Positions 6,397 through 15,064 are shown, counted from the first letter of the stretch. The stretch is DNA of 64,000 nt from Pseudomonas peradeniyensis (GCF_014268935.2 NZ_JABWRJ020000003.1:1045501-1109500), one strand, 5' to 3'. A program made the numbers and translations. The notes: generated from the letters alone by a model not told the origin.

Positions 6397-7230
6397 TTAT
6401 GCTATTTTTTGTTTATAGGAATTCAGTTCGTCATAAAGAAATTCAGCTATGCCCGAGCATAGCTTGATAATTTGATCACAAAATCCGCTGAGTTCTGCAG
6501 GTGTGACCTGCTCACCCCAATTTTCGCCATGAGCGATTTTGTTTCTTTTTTTAAGCAGTTCCTGAATCACACCAACATAGCCCACGTCTCGACGTTGTTT
6601 TTTTGGAGTCCATTTGTTGTCTATTATTTCAAATATCTTCTGGCTAGAAGCCAAATCCCCGCCTAGGGCAGCCTCAATATGTCTCTGCAACTGCTGGCTA
6701 TGACTAACTGTCACATATGTGTTGTCAAGCGAGAAGTCTCTCACGCTTAATTTATCTATGATCTCAGGGATGCCCAGCCGTAGAAAAAGGCTTTCTACGT
6801 TATCAACGCTCGGATTTCCACCGGTTTTTCCCGCGGTCTCAAGCATTAGGGGATAGTGCCCATCTCCAGCAATACAAGATTTCAACTCCATTGCCTTCGG
6901 CATCGTCTTTGCTCGATCTACACCTATACTGTGCTGGAGCACTGATAAAAGAAGCTCATCTCCCGCCAAGTTAAGAGGAAGTTCGAGATCGTTGAGCTCC
7001 CCAACAAATTCTTCAATAAGCTTTTTTAAGAATCCTTCAAAGTATCCGGTAAGCAGTACGAGTGCCGCTTTGGTCATAGTATTAGCTGTTGACCTCCGAC
7101 AAGGAGCTTCGGCCATTTCACCCAGTACATTGCCGATCTCGGGGCCATCAAGAATTGTTTTTGCAAGCTTTGCAGTAAGTTTAATTTCCGATATTTTTAG
7201 ATCAAGTTCCGTCACGCACCGAAAATTCAT
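6397..7230 (-). CDS. HEPN-domain protein, putative RNase (RiboL-PSP / MAE_28990-like)
   Basis: 277 residues, all-helical in appearance. The HEPN catalytic signature R-x4-H is present as RNKIAH at residues 229-234, preceded by a helix (VIQELLKKR). The N-terminal part has ALVLLTGYFEGFLKKLIEE, like the partner helix of the RiboL-PSP-HEPN group. HEPN proteins with this motif are typically RNases of toxin-antitoxin, abortive-infection or restriction systems. An AAGGA ribosome-binding site precedes the ATG, and it lies 12 bp behind the DUF262 gene, so the two form an operon. Base composition is clearly more AT-rich than the flanks, consistent with transfer. The HEPN call is good; the target and trigger are unknown. 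Confidence 0.75.
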   Translation of the reverse strand: MNFRCVTELDLKISEIKLTAKLAKTILDGPEIGNVLGEMAEAPCRRSTANTMTKAALVLLTGYFEGFLKKLIEEFVGELNDLELPLNLAGDELLLSVLQHSIGVDRAKTMPKAMELKSCIAGDGHYPLMLETAGKTGGNPSVDNVESLFLRLGIPEIIDKLSVRDFSLDNTYVTVSHSQQLQRHIEAALGGDLASSQKIFEIIDNKWTPKKQRRDVGYVGVIQELLKKRNKIAHGENWGEQVTPAELSGFCDQIIKLCSGIAEFLYDELNSYKQKIA

Positions 7231-7242
7231 GCCGACAATCCT

Positions 7243-8352
7243 TTACGACAGGAGGAATTTTGTAAGATCTTCGGTACGGCGCAATGCTGTAGCCTTTTTG
7301 GCTGTGCTTTGGAATAGCGTACCCCAGTATCGCTCTTCTTCGAACGCAGCTATCACTTTTTCTTTGCTAATACGATCAATAATCCCTTGCTCAATGGCTC
7401 GGGAGAAAACGATCATCTGCGACTCATATATAGCACCGTTTATCGAGGTGTGAGCAAATTTTACGACACCATCTTTAGAAACGGGACGACGGAATGCTGT
7501 TCCAGGCCCCAATATTTCCCAGACTGCATTCACAGTCGATTCATATAAGCTACGCAGCTCATCAAGACGATTCTGAGTCAGGGAGCGATTCTCCTCCATG
7601 TATTTATTCAAATACTCAGTGTAGTTTCCAAGGTACTCTGTAGCGTCGGTTAAATCCCTATATGCAAAGAATCGCAGAATCAGCTCCTCGGCCTTCATGT
7701 TTTTTTTGTTTTGTTCGGGTAAGGCAATCATCTCTAAGAATTTCTGGTTGCGAGCCAAAAGTTTTATCAGGTCATTAAAATTGCCATGATAAATAGAGTT
7801 CCTAACCTCCTGTTCTGTAAGCTTTGAGCTGCCGGTGTTCAGTCGTTCAAAAACCTCAAATTTCAATGTTTGGTCAGATTCGTTAAGGACGACGATGCAA
7901 CGGATAGGTCGTTTAACTAGAGCGGAGCGATCGACCCTATTTAGTTCGTTGAAACTCATGCCATTTAAATCAGGCCTCAGCTGAAGTCCAGTCAATACCA
8001 GTCCTTCACCCTCATTCGGGCGAATAAAGTTCAAAAGTGATGTAAGTCTCTGTTGTCCATCAATAACACTAAAGACTCCGTTTGCTTCCTCTGCAAAATA
8101 AACCACCGGGACCGGGATGTTCATCAAGATGGATTCTATAAATCTAGAGGCCTTGTCGGGTGACCATCGGTATTGACGCTGATAATCAGGGTCTAAAATC
8201 AAATCGCCTTCAACGATTTGATCGACTAATTGCCGCACCGCGTAGTCGTACTGTTGAATCAAAACTTTACGTTCATTAACTGGCGAATAAGGTGCTACGT
8301 CAGGGACTTCCAGGCTGTCTGGCATTTCCTCTTCAATTTTATTTTCACTCAT
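7243..8352 (-). CDS. DUF262 (GmrS N-terminal-like) protein
   Basis: 369 residues. DUF262 hallmarks: LILDPDYQRQYRWSPDKASRFIESI at residues 51-75 and VIDGQQRLTSLL at 96-107. The D-G-Q-Q-R motif is the ParB/sulfiredoxin-like nucleotide-binding or hydrolysing site of GmrSD- and BrxU-type enzymes. The usual C-terminal HNH/DUF1524 nuclease domain of GmrSD is absent: the rest is helical and the protein ends at residue 369. The effector nuclease may therefore be supplied by the HEPN protein encoded 12 bp downstream. As I recall, DUF262 and MAE_28990/MAE_18760-type HEPN genes were noted as partners in surveys of the HEPN superfamily. The start ATG has only a weak ribosome-binding site. Confidence 0.82.
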   Translation of the reverse strand: MSENKIEEEMPDSLEVPDVAPYSPVNERKVLIQQYDYAVRQLVDQIVEGDLILDPDYQRQYRWSPDKASRFIESILMNIPVPVVYFAEEANGVFSVIDGQQRLTSLLNFIRPNEGEGLVLTGLQLRPDLNGMSFNELNRVDRSALVKRPIRCIVVLNESDQTLKFEVFERLNTGSSKLTEQEVRNSIYHGNFNDLIKLLARNQKFLEMIALPEQNKKNMKAEELILRFFAYRDLTDATEYLGNYTEYLNKYMEENRSLTQNRLDELRSLYESTVNAVWEILGPGTAFRRPVSKDGVVKFAHTSINGAIYESQMIVFSRAIEQGIIDRISKEKVIAAFEEERYWGTLFQSTAKKATALRRTEDLTKFLLS

Positions 8353-9257
8353 AAATTACTCGTAATTTTCGGATTGCTATAAAAGGTTCTGGGATGCATG
8401 GTAGCAAAATGTAACCAGGCATGCGCTCCTAGTCGCATGCACGCCTATGGCTGAATGCGTTAACCATGGATCAAGCCACATGGAAGGACATGCTGAAAAG
8501 GAGCAACTCGCAAAAAGTATGCAACAAAAATTCACTTATCCCCTTCTGGCGCGACGAGCCTTTCGTGGTGAGCAAGTGCAATCCAGCGGTGGGGGCGACG
8601 CTAGCTGCAGGTCGCGCGGTCTGCGGGCTCTTGCAAGAAGGTGGCTATTTCACACGGTGACAGGAAGTGACAGGTTTTGCAGGTGTGGCTGTACTGTGCG
8701 GCGAGGGGAGCGGAGCGGGCCGGGTCGGGTCGGCTATAGGCCATGGAATCCCGGGGTTAGCGGTGAAAAAATCTCGTTTTGCCGGGTTTCCTTAGACATG
8801 GTCATTTGAACCAATGCAGAGCGCACCAAGCGTAGACGGCTGATACGCCTCGAGTCCCTCTGTGGTGGGGGCTTGGCGTTTCGTCAGCTTGTCACAGCAC
8901 TTCAGTCCTGCTGAGCTGCTACGAAGCGAAGCGGAGGTTGGGACGGTTAGCTTCCTTTTTCAGGCGCTGACATTCATTGGCGACGATTGGGGGCAGCAGG
9001 CGATCGAGGGAATCACGCAGTTGTATGGCCTGGCCTTCATCCTGATGTTTCACGGTTCCGGTACATCCGCTTGCACTGCACACCTTGGACCGCATCAGGG
9101 CCACCAAGTGATGGTTGAGGCCCTTGCAGCGCCTGGTGGCCCCCACTCGATCAATAACCCCGCGCCAAAAGACCCTGAAAGGGATGATCCTAGAGGCAGA
9201 TTGAAGAACTTGGCACGAGTTAACCGAATTTTCTGGATGAGGTGCTGGTTTGCTTCA
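8353..9257. other. About 0.9 kb without a convincing gene
   Basis: Composition changes from AT-rich to G+C-rich across this stretch. Small frames exist at 8466-8660 (plus, 64 codons) and 8919-9146 (minus, 75 codons), but neither shows a recognisable domain, and the first has no well-placed ribosome-binding site. It may hold decayed integration genes, since the island ends near a tRNA, but I cannot name any. Confidence 0.5.
8419..8440. promoter_or_regulatory. Inverted repeat upstream of the DUF262-HEPN operon
   Basis: GCATGCG-CTCCTAGT-CGCATGC is a perfect 7-bp inverted repeat with an 8-bp spacer. It lies about 70 bp upstream of the DUF262 start, a plausible operator position. No regulator gene is adjacent. 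Confidence 0.35.
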
Positions 9258-9280
9258 GCGCGGGGCAAGCCCGCTCCCAT
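9258..9280. repeat. Single REP unit
   Basis: GCGCGGGGCAAGCCCGCTCC is a solitary copy of the REP core found in pairs elsewhere in the window. It lies between the accessory region and the tRNA terminator. Confidence 0.7.
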
Positions 9281-9310
9281 GCACGTGACGGGCAGCAAAA
9301 CAACAGGCAC

Positions 9311-9340
9311 AAAAAAACCGACCATAAGGTCGGTTTTTTC
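9311..9340 (-). terminator. Terminator of tRNA-Leu
   Basis: Stem ACCGACC / GGTCGGT with a 4-base loop, flanked on the minus strand by a T run (A run at 9311-9316). It lies 8 bp after the tRNA 3' end. Confidence 0.85.
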
Positions 9341-9347
9341 TGGATCT

Positions 9348-9432
9348 TGGTGCCCCGAGGGAGACTCGAACTCCCACTCCTTTCGAAAACGGATTTTGAA
9401 TCCGCCGCGTCTACCAATTCCGCCATCAGGGC
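9348..9432 (-). tRNA. tRNA-Leu (anticodon CAA)
   Basis: The 85-nt gene includes the encoded CCA. On the minus strand it starts GCCCTGATGGCGGAATTGG and ends with the T arm GTTCGAGTCTC and GGGGCACCA. The acceptor stem GCCCTGA / TCGGGGC pairs over 7 bp with one G-T. The anticodon stem GCGGA / TCCGT encloses the loop TTCAAAA, giving anticodon CAA, which reads UUG. The extra arm is long, as expected for class II tRNA-Leu. The AT-rich accessory region ends on its 3' side, the usual side for island integration. Confidence 0.95.
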
Positions 9433-9444
9433 TTGTGGCGCCGC

Positions 9445-9473
9445 AGTATAGAGAGGTGCCTTGGGTCGGTCAA
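9445..9473 (-). promoter_or_regulatory. Sigma-70 promoter of tRNA-Leu
   Basis: On the minus strand, TTGACC - 17 bp - TATACT ends 13 bp before the tRNA 5' end. It is a near-consensus promoter of the kind expected for a tRNA gene. Confidence 0.75.
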
Positions 9474-9540
9474 TCGGCTTTCATGGTCAATTTTCACGCA
9501 TTGGGCTAAACTTTGCGGCCCTGTCGAACCGAACATCATC

Positions 9541-10590
9541 ATGCGCGTCGCCGATTTTTCTTTCGAACTCCCCGATTCCCTGATCGCCCGCCATCCGCTG
9601 GCCGAGCGCCATGGCAGCCGCCTGCTGGTGCTCGATGGCCCCAGCGGCGAGCTGGCCCACAAGCAGTTCACCGATCTGCTCGAGTACCTGCGCCCGGGCG
9701 ACCTGATGGTGTTCAACAACACCCGGGTGATTCCGGCGCGCCTGTTCGGCCAGAAAGCCTCCGGCGGCAAGCTGGAAGTGCTGGTCGAGCGCGTGCTCGA
9801 CAGCCACCGCGTGCTGGCCCATGTGCGTGCCAGCAAGGCGCCTAAAGAAGGCACGCAGATCCTCATCGATGGCGGTGGCGAGGCCGAGATGGTCGCGCGT
9901 CACGACACGCTGTTCGAACTGCGCTTCAGCGAAGAGGTGCTGCCGCTGCTCGAGCGCGTCGGCCACATGCCGCTGCCGCCGTACATCGACCGCCCCGACG
10001 AGGGCGCCGACCGCGAGCGCTACCAGACCGTCTACGCCGAGCGCGCCGGCGCCGTGGCCGCGCCTACCGCCGGCCTGCACTTCGACGAAGACCTGCTGGC
10101 GAAGATCGCCGCCAAGGGCGTCGAGCGCGCCTTCGTCACCCTGCATGTGGGCGCCGGCACCTTCCAGCCGGTGCGGGTCGACAAGATCGAAGACCACACC
10201 ATGCATAAAGAGTGGCTCGAAGTGAGCCAGGATGTGGTCGACGCCGTCGCCGCGTGCCGCGCCCGTGGCGGCCGGGTGATCGCCGTGGGCACCACCAGCG
10301 TGCGTTCGCTGGAGAGCGCGGCGCGCGATGGCGAGCTCAAGGCCTTCAGCGGCGACACCGACATCTTCATCTTCCCGGGCCGGCCGTTCCATGTGGTCGA
10401 TTGCCTGGTCACCAACTTCCACCTGCCGGAGTCCACGCTGCTGATGCTGGTCTCGGCCTTCGCCGGTTACCCCGAGACCATGGCCGCCTACGCGGCGGCG
10501 GTCGAGAACGGGTACCGCTTCTTCAGTTACGGTGATGCCATGTTCATCACCCGCAATCCGGCGCCACGCGGCCCAGAGGATCAAGCATGA
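9541..10590 (+). CDS. queA: S-adenosylmethionine:tRNA ribosyltransferase-isomerase QueA
   Basis: 349 residues, the usual QueA length. It transfers and isomerises the ribosyl group of SAM onto 7-aminomethyl-7-deazaguanine in tRNA, making epoxyqueuosine. Family segments are clear: MRVADFSFELPDSLIARHP at the N-terminus, GDLMVFNNTRVIPARL, VAAPTAGLHFDE, THVGAGTFQPVR-like LHVGAGTFQPVR, TTSVRSLES and DIFIFPGRPF near the C-terminus. The start at 9541 fits the family; the open frame upstream runs through the tRNA-Leu promoter region. It overlaps tgt by 4 bp, so it is co-translated with the enzyme of the preceding step. Confidence 0.97.
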   Translation: MRVADFSFELPDSLIARHPLAERHGSRLLVLDGPSGELAHKQFTDLLEYLRPGDLMVFNNTRVIPARLFGQKASGGKLEVLVERVLDSHRVLAHVRASKAPKEGTQILIDGGGEAEMVARHDTLFELRFSEEVLPLLERVGHMPLPPYIDRPDEGADRERYQTVYAERAGAVAAPTAGLHFDEDLLAKIAAKGVERAFVTLHVGAGTFQPVRVDKIEDHTMHKEWLEVSQDVVDAVAACRARGGRVIAVGTTSVRSLESAARDGELKAFSGDTDIFIFPGRPFHVVDCLVTNFHLPESTLLMLVSAFAGYPETMAAYAAAVENGYRFFSYGDAMFITRNPAPRGPEDQA

Positions 10591-11720
10591 GTCGCACCTG
10601 TCGAATGTCGTTCGAACTGCTGGCCACCGACGGCAAGGCCCGTCGTGGCCGGCTGACCTTCCCCCGTGGCACCGTCGAGACCCCGGCCTTCATGCCGGTG
10701 GGCACCTACGGCACGGTCAAGGGCATGCTGCCGCGCGACATCGAGGCCATCGGCGCCGAGATCATCCTCGGCAACACCTTCCACCTGTGGCTGCGCCCGG
10801 GTACCGAGGTCATCAAGAAACACAACGGCCTGCATGACTTCATGCAATGGAAAGGCCCTATCCTCACTGATTCCGGTGGTTTCCAGGTGTTCAGCCTGGG
10901 CGCCATGCGCAAGATCAAGGAGGAAGGCGTGACCTTCGCATCGCCAGTGGACGGTTCCAAGGTGTTCATGGGCCCCGAGGAGTCCATGCAGGTCCAGCGC
11001 GACCTGGGCTCGGACATCGTGATGATCTTCGACGAGTGCACCCCGTATCCGGCCGAGCACGACGTGGCGCGCACCTCCATGGAGCTGTCGCTGCGCTGGG
11101 CCCAGCGCTCGAAGAACGCCCACGGCGACAACACCGCGGCGCTGTTCGGCATCGTCCAGGGCGGCATGTACCAGGACCTGCGCATGCGCTCGCTGGAAGC
11201 GCTGGTCAACATCGACTTCGATGGCCTGGCCATCGGCGGCCTGTCGGTGGGCGAGCCCAAGCACGAGATGATCAAGGTGCTGGACTACCTGCCGGAACAG
11301 ATGCCGGCTGACAAACCTCGTTACCTTATGGGGGTAGGCAAGCCGGAGGATCTTGTAGAGGGTGTGCGCCGCGGCGTCGACATGTTCGACTGCGTGATGC
11401 CCACGCGCAATGCGCGCAACGGCCATCTGTTCGTCGACACCGGGGTGATCAAGATCCGCAACGCGTTCCATCGCCACGATGAATCGCCGCTGGATCCGAC
11501 CTGCGATTGCTATACCTGCACCAACTTCTCCCGCGCTTATCTGCATCACCTGGACAAGTGCGGCGAAATGTTGAGCAGCATGCTGAATACCATCCACAAC
11601 TTGCGCCATTACCAGCGCTTGATGGCCGGTTTACGCGAGGCTATTCAACAGGGTAAATTGGCCGCCTTTGTCGACGCCTTCTACGCCAAGCGCGGGCTGC
11701 CTGTGCCGCCCTTGGACTGA
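10587..11720 (+). CDS. tgt: tRNA-guanine transglycosylase
   Basis: Exchanges guanine-34 for preQ1 in tRNA-Asp, -Asn, -His and -Tyr, the entry step of queuosine in tRNA. Visible motifs are DSGGFQVFSL (catalytic Asp and preQ1 pocket), GLAIGGLSVGEPK, the second catalytic Asp in DCVMPTRNARNG, and the zinc ligands CDCYTC followed by LHHLDKCGE. The ATG at 10587 has a good AGAGGA site and gives 377 residues. An internal ATG at 10605 (MSFELLATDGK) gives the 371-residue form usually annotated in the genus. It begins in the ATGA overlap with queA. Confidence 0.97.
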   Translation: MSRTCRMSFELLATDGKARRGRLTFPRGTVETPAFMPVGTYGTVKGMLPRDIEAIGAEIILGNTFHLWLRPGTEVIKKHNGLHDFMQWKGPILTDSGGFQVFSLGAMRKIKEEGVTFASPVDGSKVFMGPEESMQVQRDLGSDIVMIFDECTPYPAEHDVARTSMELSLRWAQRSKNAHGDNTAALFGIVQGGMYQDLRMRSLEALVNIDFDGLAIGGLSVGEPKHEMIKVLDYLPEQMPADKPRYLMGVGKPEDLVEGVRRGVDMFDCVMPTRNARNGHLFVDTGVIKIRNAFHRHDESPLDPTCDCYTCTNFSRAYLHHLDKCGEMLSSMLNTIHNLRHYQRLMAGLREAIQQGKLAAFVDAFYAKRGLPVPPLD

Positions 11721-11763
11721 CTGTTCGCATCCATTATTAGAAAATATCCATTAGGAGTGCCCA

Positions 11764-12099
11764 ATGAGCTTCTTGATTCCCGCCGCTTACGCGGACGCAG
11801 CAGCCCCAGCCGCCGGCCCAGCCGGTACCGGCTTCGAGTGGATCTTCCTGGTCGGCTTCCTGGTCATCTTCTACCTGATGATCTGGCGCCCGCAGGCCAA
11901 GCGTGCCAAAGAGCAGAAAAACCTGCTGAGCAACCTGCAAAAAGGTGACGAAGTGGTCACCACCGGCGGCATCGCCGGCAAGATCGTCAAGGTCGCCGAC
12001 GACTTCGTGGTCCTGGAAGTGTCCGACAACGTCGAGCTGAAGTTCCAGAAGGGCGCCGTGGCGGCGACCCTGCCGAAAGGTACGCTCAAGGCTATCTGA
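11764..12099 (+). CDS. yajC: Sec translocase accessory subunit YajC
   Basis: 111 residues. One transmembrane segment (FEWIFLVGFLVIFYLMIW, about residues 21-38) is followed by RPQAKRAKEQKNLLSNLQKGDEVVTTGGIAGKI, the diagnostic YajC cytoplasmic part. YajC associates with SecDF in the inner membrane. A GGAG ribosome-binding site precedes the ATG. The gene sits between tgt and secD, the common order in gammaproteobacteria, and is probably in one transcription unit with them. Confidence 0.96.
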   Translation: MSFLIPAAYADAAAPAAGPAGTGFEWIFLVGFLVIFYLMIWRPQAKRAKEQKNLLSNLQKGDEVVTTGGIAGKIVKVADDFVVLEVSDNVELKFQKGAVAATLPKGTLKAI

Positions 12100-12123
12100 G
12101 TTACCGGTTTCATTTTTCCAGTC

Positions 12124-12142
12124 GGGGCGCGCAAAGCGCCCC
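12124..12142. other. Strong hairpin between yajC and secD
   Basis: GGGGCGC-GCAAA-GCGCCCC is a perfect 7-bp stem in the 64-bp gap. No T run follows, so it is more likely a processing, stability or partial-termination element than a full terminator. Confidence 0.6.
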
Positions 12143-12163
12143 GCGTCTTGAACGGGCGGCGTG

Positions 12164-14026
12164 ATGCTGAACAAATACCCTCTGTGGAAATACCTGCTGA
12201 TCGTGGTGGTACTGGCGGTCGGCTTCATTTATTCCGCACCCAACCTCTATCCGGATGATCCGGCGGTGCAGATCAGCGGCGCCAGTTCCGCCCTGCATGT
12301 CAGCCAGGCCGACCTCGATCGCGTGACCAAGGCGCTGACCGATGCCGGTATCGCCGTCAAAGGCGGCAGCCTGGGTGAGAAGGGCAGTGCGCTGGTGCGC
12401 CTGACCAACCAGGAAGCACAGCTGCCGGCCAAGGATGTGGCGCGCAAGACCCTCGGCGACGACTATGTCGTGGCCCTGAACCTGGCCCAGACCACCCCGC
12501 AGTGGCTGCGCAACCTGGGTGCCAGCCCGATGAAGCTGGGCCTGGACCTGTCCGGTGGTGTGCACTTCCTGCTGGAAGTGGACATGGACAAGGCCATGAC
12601 CGCTCGCATGAAAGTCTACGAAGGCGAGGTCAAGACCTTGCTGCGCAAAGAGCGCGTCCGCTACCGCAGCCTGCCCCAGCAGGACGGCGGCATCATGCTG
12701 GGCTTCGCCGACGATGCTACCCGCGAACAGGCCCGCAGCCTGATCCGCAAGAATTTCAATGACTTCGACCTGACCACCACCGAGCGCAACGAGCTCGCCG
12801 TGCTGCGTCTGGCGCTGACCCAGGCGAAAGTCGCCGAGATCCGCGAATACTCGATCAAGCAGAACCTGACCACCGTGCGCAACCGGGTCAACGAGCTGGG
12901 CGTGGCCGAGCCGCTGGTCCAGCGCCAGGGCGCCAACCGCATCGTGGTCGAGCTGCCGGGCGTGCAGGACACCGCCGAGGCCAAGCGTATCCTCGGCAAG
13001 ACCGCCAACCTGGAGTTCCGCTTCGGTGCCGAGCCGGGTGCGTCCAAGGCCACCACCGAGGTGTTCGAGTTCCGCGAAGGCGGCCGCTCCGCTGCGGTCG
13101 AGCGTGGCCTGATCATCACCGGTGACCAGGTCACCGACGCCCAGGCCAGCTTCGACGAGCACGGTCGCCCGCAGGTGAACATTCGTCTCGACGGTCACGG
13201 CGGCGAGCTGATGAGCCGCGCCACCCGTACCAACGTCGGGCGCAGCATGGCGGTGATCTTCATCGAGCAGAAGCCGGTCACCCGCTACCAGAAGCAGGTG
13301 GTCGACGGCGTCGAGAAAGAAGTCGCGGTGCAGACCTTCCAGGAAGAGAAGAAGATCATCAGCCTGGCGACCATCCAGTCGCCGCTGGGCAGCCAGTTCC
13401 GCATCACCGGCCTGAACGGCCAGGGCGAATCGTCCGAACTGGCCCTGCTGCTGCGTGCCGGTGGTCTGGCCGCGCCGATGTACTTCGCTGAAGAACGTAC
13501 CATTGGCCCAAGCCTGGGTGCCGACAACATCACCAAGGGTATCGACGCGTCCCTGTGGGGCATGCTGTTCGTCTCGCTGTTCATCATCGCCATCTACCGC
13601 GCCTTCGGCGTGCTGGCGACCATCGCCCTGGCGGGCAACATGGTCCTGCTGCTGGCGTTGATGTCGCTGCTGGGCGCCACCCTGACCCTGCCGGGCATCG
13701 CCGGTATCGTGCTGACCATGGGCATGGCGGTGGACGCCAACGTGCTGATCTTCTCGCGTATTCGCGAAGAGATCGCCGCCGGCATGTCGGTGCAGCGCGC
13801 CATCCACGAAGGTTTCAACCGCGCCTACTCGGCGATCGTCGACGCCAACCTGACCACCCTGCTGGTCGGCGGCATCCTGTTCGCCATGGGCACCGGCCCG
13901 GTCAAGGGCTTCGCGGTCACCATGTCCCTCGGGATTTTCACCTCGATGTTCACCGCCGTCATGGTGACCCGCGCACTGGTCAACCTGACCTGCGGCGGGC
14001 GTGACATCAAGAAGCTGTGGGTTTGA
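12164..14026 (+). CDS. secD: Protein translocase subunit SecD
   Basis: 620 residues. With SecF it uses the proton gradient to pull exported proteins out of SecYEG. It has an N-terminal membrane segment (LLIVVVLAVGFIYS), the conserved LGLDLSGGVHFLLEVD at about residues 125-140, a large periplasmic region, and a C-terminal block of membrane segments containing GMAVDANVLIFSRIREE (about 520-540). The ATG at 12164 is used; an overlapping GTG lies one codon earlier. The secF start follows 11 bp after the stop. Length and motifs are normal. Confidence 0.97.
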   Translation: MLNKYPLWKYLLIVVVLAVGFIYSAPNLYPDDPAVQISGASSALHVSQADLDRVTKALTDAGIAVKGGSLGEKGSALVRLTNQEAQLPAKDVARKTLGDDYVVALNLAQTTPQWLRNLGASPMKLGLDLSGGVHFLLEVDMDKAMTARMKVYEGEVKTLLRKERVRYRSLPQQDGGIMLGFADDATREQARSLIRKNFNDFDLTTTERNELAVLRLALTQAKVAEIREYSIKQNLTTVRNRVNELGVAEPLVQRQGANRIVVELPGVQDTAEAKRILGKTANLEFRFGAEPGASKATTEVFEFREGGRSAAVERGLIITGDQVTDAQASFDEHGRPQVNIRLDGHGGELMSRATRTNVGRSMAVIFIEQKPVTRYQKQVVDGVEKEVAVQTFQEEKKIISLATIQSPLGSQFRITGLNGQGESSELALLLRAGGLAAPMYFAEERTIGPSLGADNITKGIDASLWGMLFVSLFIIAIYRAFGVLATIALAGNMVLLLALMSLLGATLTLPGIAGIVLTMGMAVDANVLIFSRIREEIAAGMSVQRAIHEGFNRAYSAIVDANLTTLLVGGILFAMGTGPVKGFAVTMSLGIFTSMFTAVMVTRALVNLTCGGRDIKKLWV

Positions 14027-14036
14027 GGGAGCTGCG

Positions 14037-14945
14037 ATGAAAACCATCAACTTCATGGGCGTGCGCAATGTCGCGTTCGCCATTACCGTGCTCCTCACCG
14101 TGCTGGCGCTGTTCAGCTGGTGGCACAAGGGCCTGAACTTCGGCCTGGACTTCACCGGCGGCACGCTGATCGAGCTCACCTACGAGCGTCCTGCGGACCT
14201 GGAAAAGGTCCGTACCGAGCTGGTCGGCTCCGGCTTCCACGATGCCGTGGTGCAGAGCTTCGGCGCCACCACCGACCTGCTGGTGCGCATGCCGGGCGAT
14301 GACCCGCAGTTGGGCAACCGCGTGGCCGAGGCGCTGCAGAAGATCGGCGGCGACAACCCGGCCACGGTCAAGCGCGTCGAGTTCGTTGGCCCGCAGGTGG
14401 GCGAGGAACTGCGTGACCAGGGCGGCCTCGGCATGCTCCTGGCGCTGGGCGGTATCCTCATCTACCTGGCCTTCCGCTTCCAGTGGAAGTTCGCCGTGGG
14501 CGCGATCATCTCGCTGATCCACGACGTGGTGGTCACCCTGGGCATCCTGTCGTTCTTCCAGATCACCTTCGACCTGACGGTACTGGCGGCGGTGCTGGCG
14601 ATCATCGGCTACTCGCTCAACGACACCATCGTCGTGTTCGACCGGGTGCGCGAGAACTTCCGTGTGCTGCGCAAGGCTTCGCTGATCGAGAACATCAACA
14701 TCTCGACCACCCAGACCCTGCTGCGGACCGTCGCCACCTCGGTGTCGACCTTGCTGGCCATCGCCGCGCTGCTGTTCTTCGGCGGCGACAACCTGTTCGG
14801 CTTCTCCCTGGCGCTGTTCATTGGCGTCATGGCGGGTACCTACTCGTCGATCTACATCGCCAACGTGGTGCTGATCTGGCTGAACCTGAGCAGTGAAGAC
14901 CTGATCCCGCCGGTCAAGACCGAGGGTGTGGACGAGCGTCCGTAA
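14037..14945 (+). CDS. secF: Protein translocase subunit SecF
   Basis: 302 residues, partner of SecD. The N-terminal FMGVRNVAFAITVLLTVLALFSW is the first membrane helix. GLNFGLDFTGGTLIEL matches the SecF family motif. NDTIVVFDRVRENFR is the conserved segment in the membrane block. The ATG at 14037 has a GAGGGAG site and fits the family start, so I reject the longer in-frame start at 14001 that would overlap secD. A strong terminator follows the gene, closing the tgt-yajC-secDF unit. Confidence 0.97.
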   Translation: MKTINFMGVRNVAFAITVLLTVLALFSWWHKGLNFGLDFTGGTLIELTYERPADLEKVRTELVGSGFHDAVVQSFGATTDLLVRMPGDDPQLGNRVAEALQKIGGDNPATVKRVEFVGPQVGEELRDQGGLGMLLALGGILIYLAFRFQWKFAVGAIISLIHDVVVTLGILSFFQITFDLTVLAAVLAIIGYSLNDTIVVFDRVRENFRVLRKASLIENINISTTQTLLRTVATSVSTLLAIAALLFFGGDNLFGFSLALFIGVMAGTYSSIYIANVVLIWLNLSSEDLIPPVKTEGVDERP

Positions 14946-14976
14946 GGCTTGTCCCGCGCCATTTGGCGCAAAGAGA

Positions 14977-15008
14977 GGCGCGAGTGTTGAACTCGCGCCT
15001 TTTTTTTT
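14977..15008 (+). terminator. Intrinsic terminator after secF
   Basis: GGCGCGAGT-GTTGA-ACTCGCGCC is followed by nine T residues. It is a textbook rho-independent terminator about 30 bp after secF. Confidence 0.95.
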
Positions 15009-15064
15009 GCTCCAAGGCAGGGAGAAGGCGGGCCGGAGCCCGCGGGTACGATCAGGAGGTTCAC

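Noticed and set aside
8466..8660. 64-codon plus-strand frame
   Set aside because: Its translation has features of a real small protein, but start signals are poor and no family is recognised. Not enough support.
8919..9146. 75-codon minus-strand frame, possibly a transposase fragment
   Set aside because: I could not match it to any transposase or integrase motif, and it has no good ribosome-binding site. Left unannotated.
3840..9350. Direct attL/attR duplication of the tRNA-Leu 3' end
   Set aside because: I looked for a second copy of the T-arm sequence (GTTCGAGTCTCCC or its complement) in the accessory region and saw none by eye.
8862..9509. 215-codon plus-strand frame running through tRNA-Leu
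   Set aside because: It crosses a complete tRNA gene with its promoter and terminator on the other strand, and its translation has no recognisable domain.
12110..14179. 689-codon minus-strand frame opposite secD
   Set aside because: Low-complexity Gly/Gln/His/Asp-rich translation typical of antisense frames in high-GC genes. secD on the plus strand is certain.
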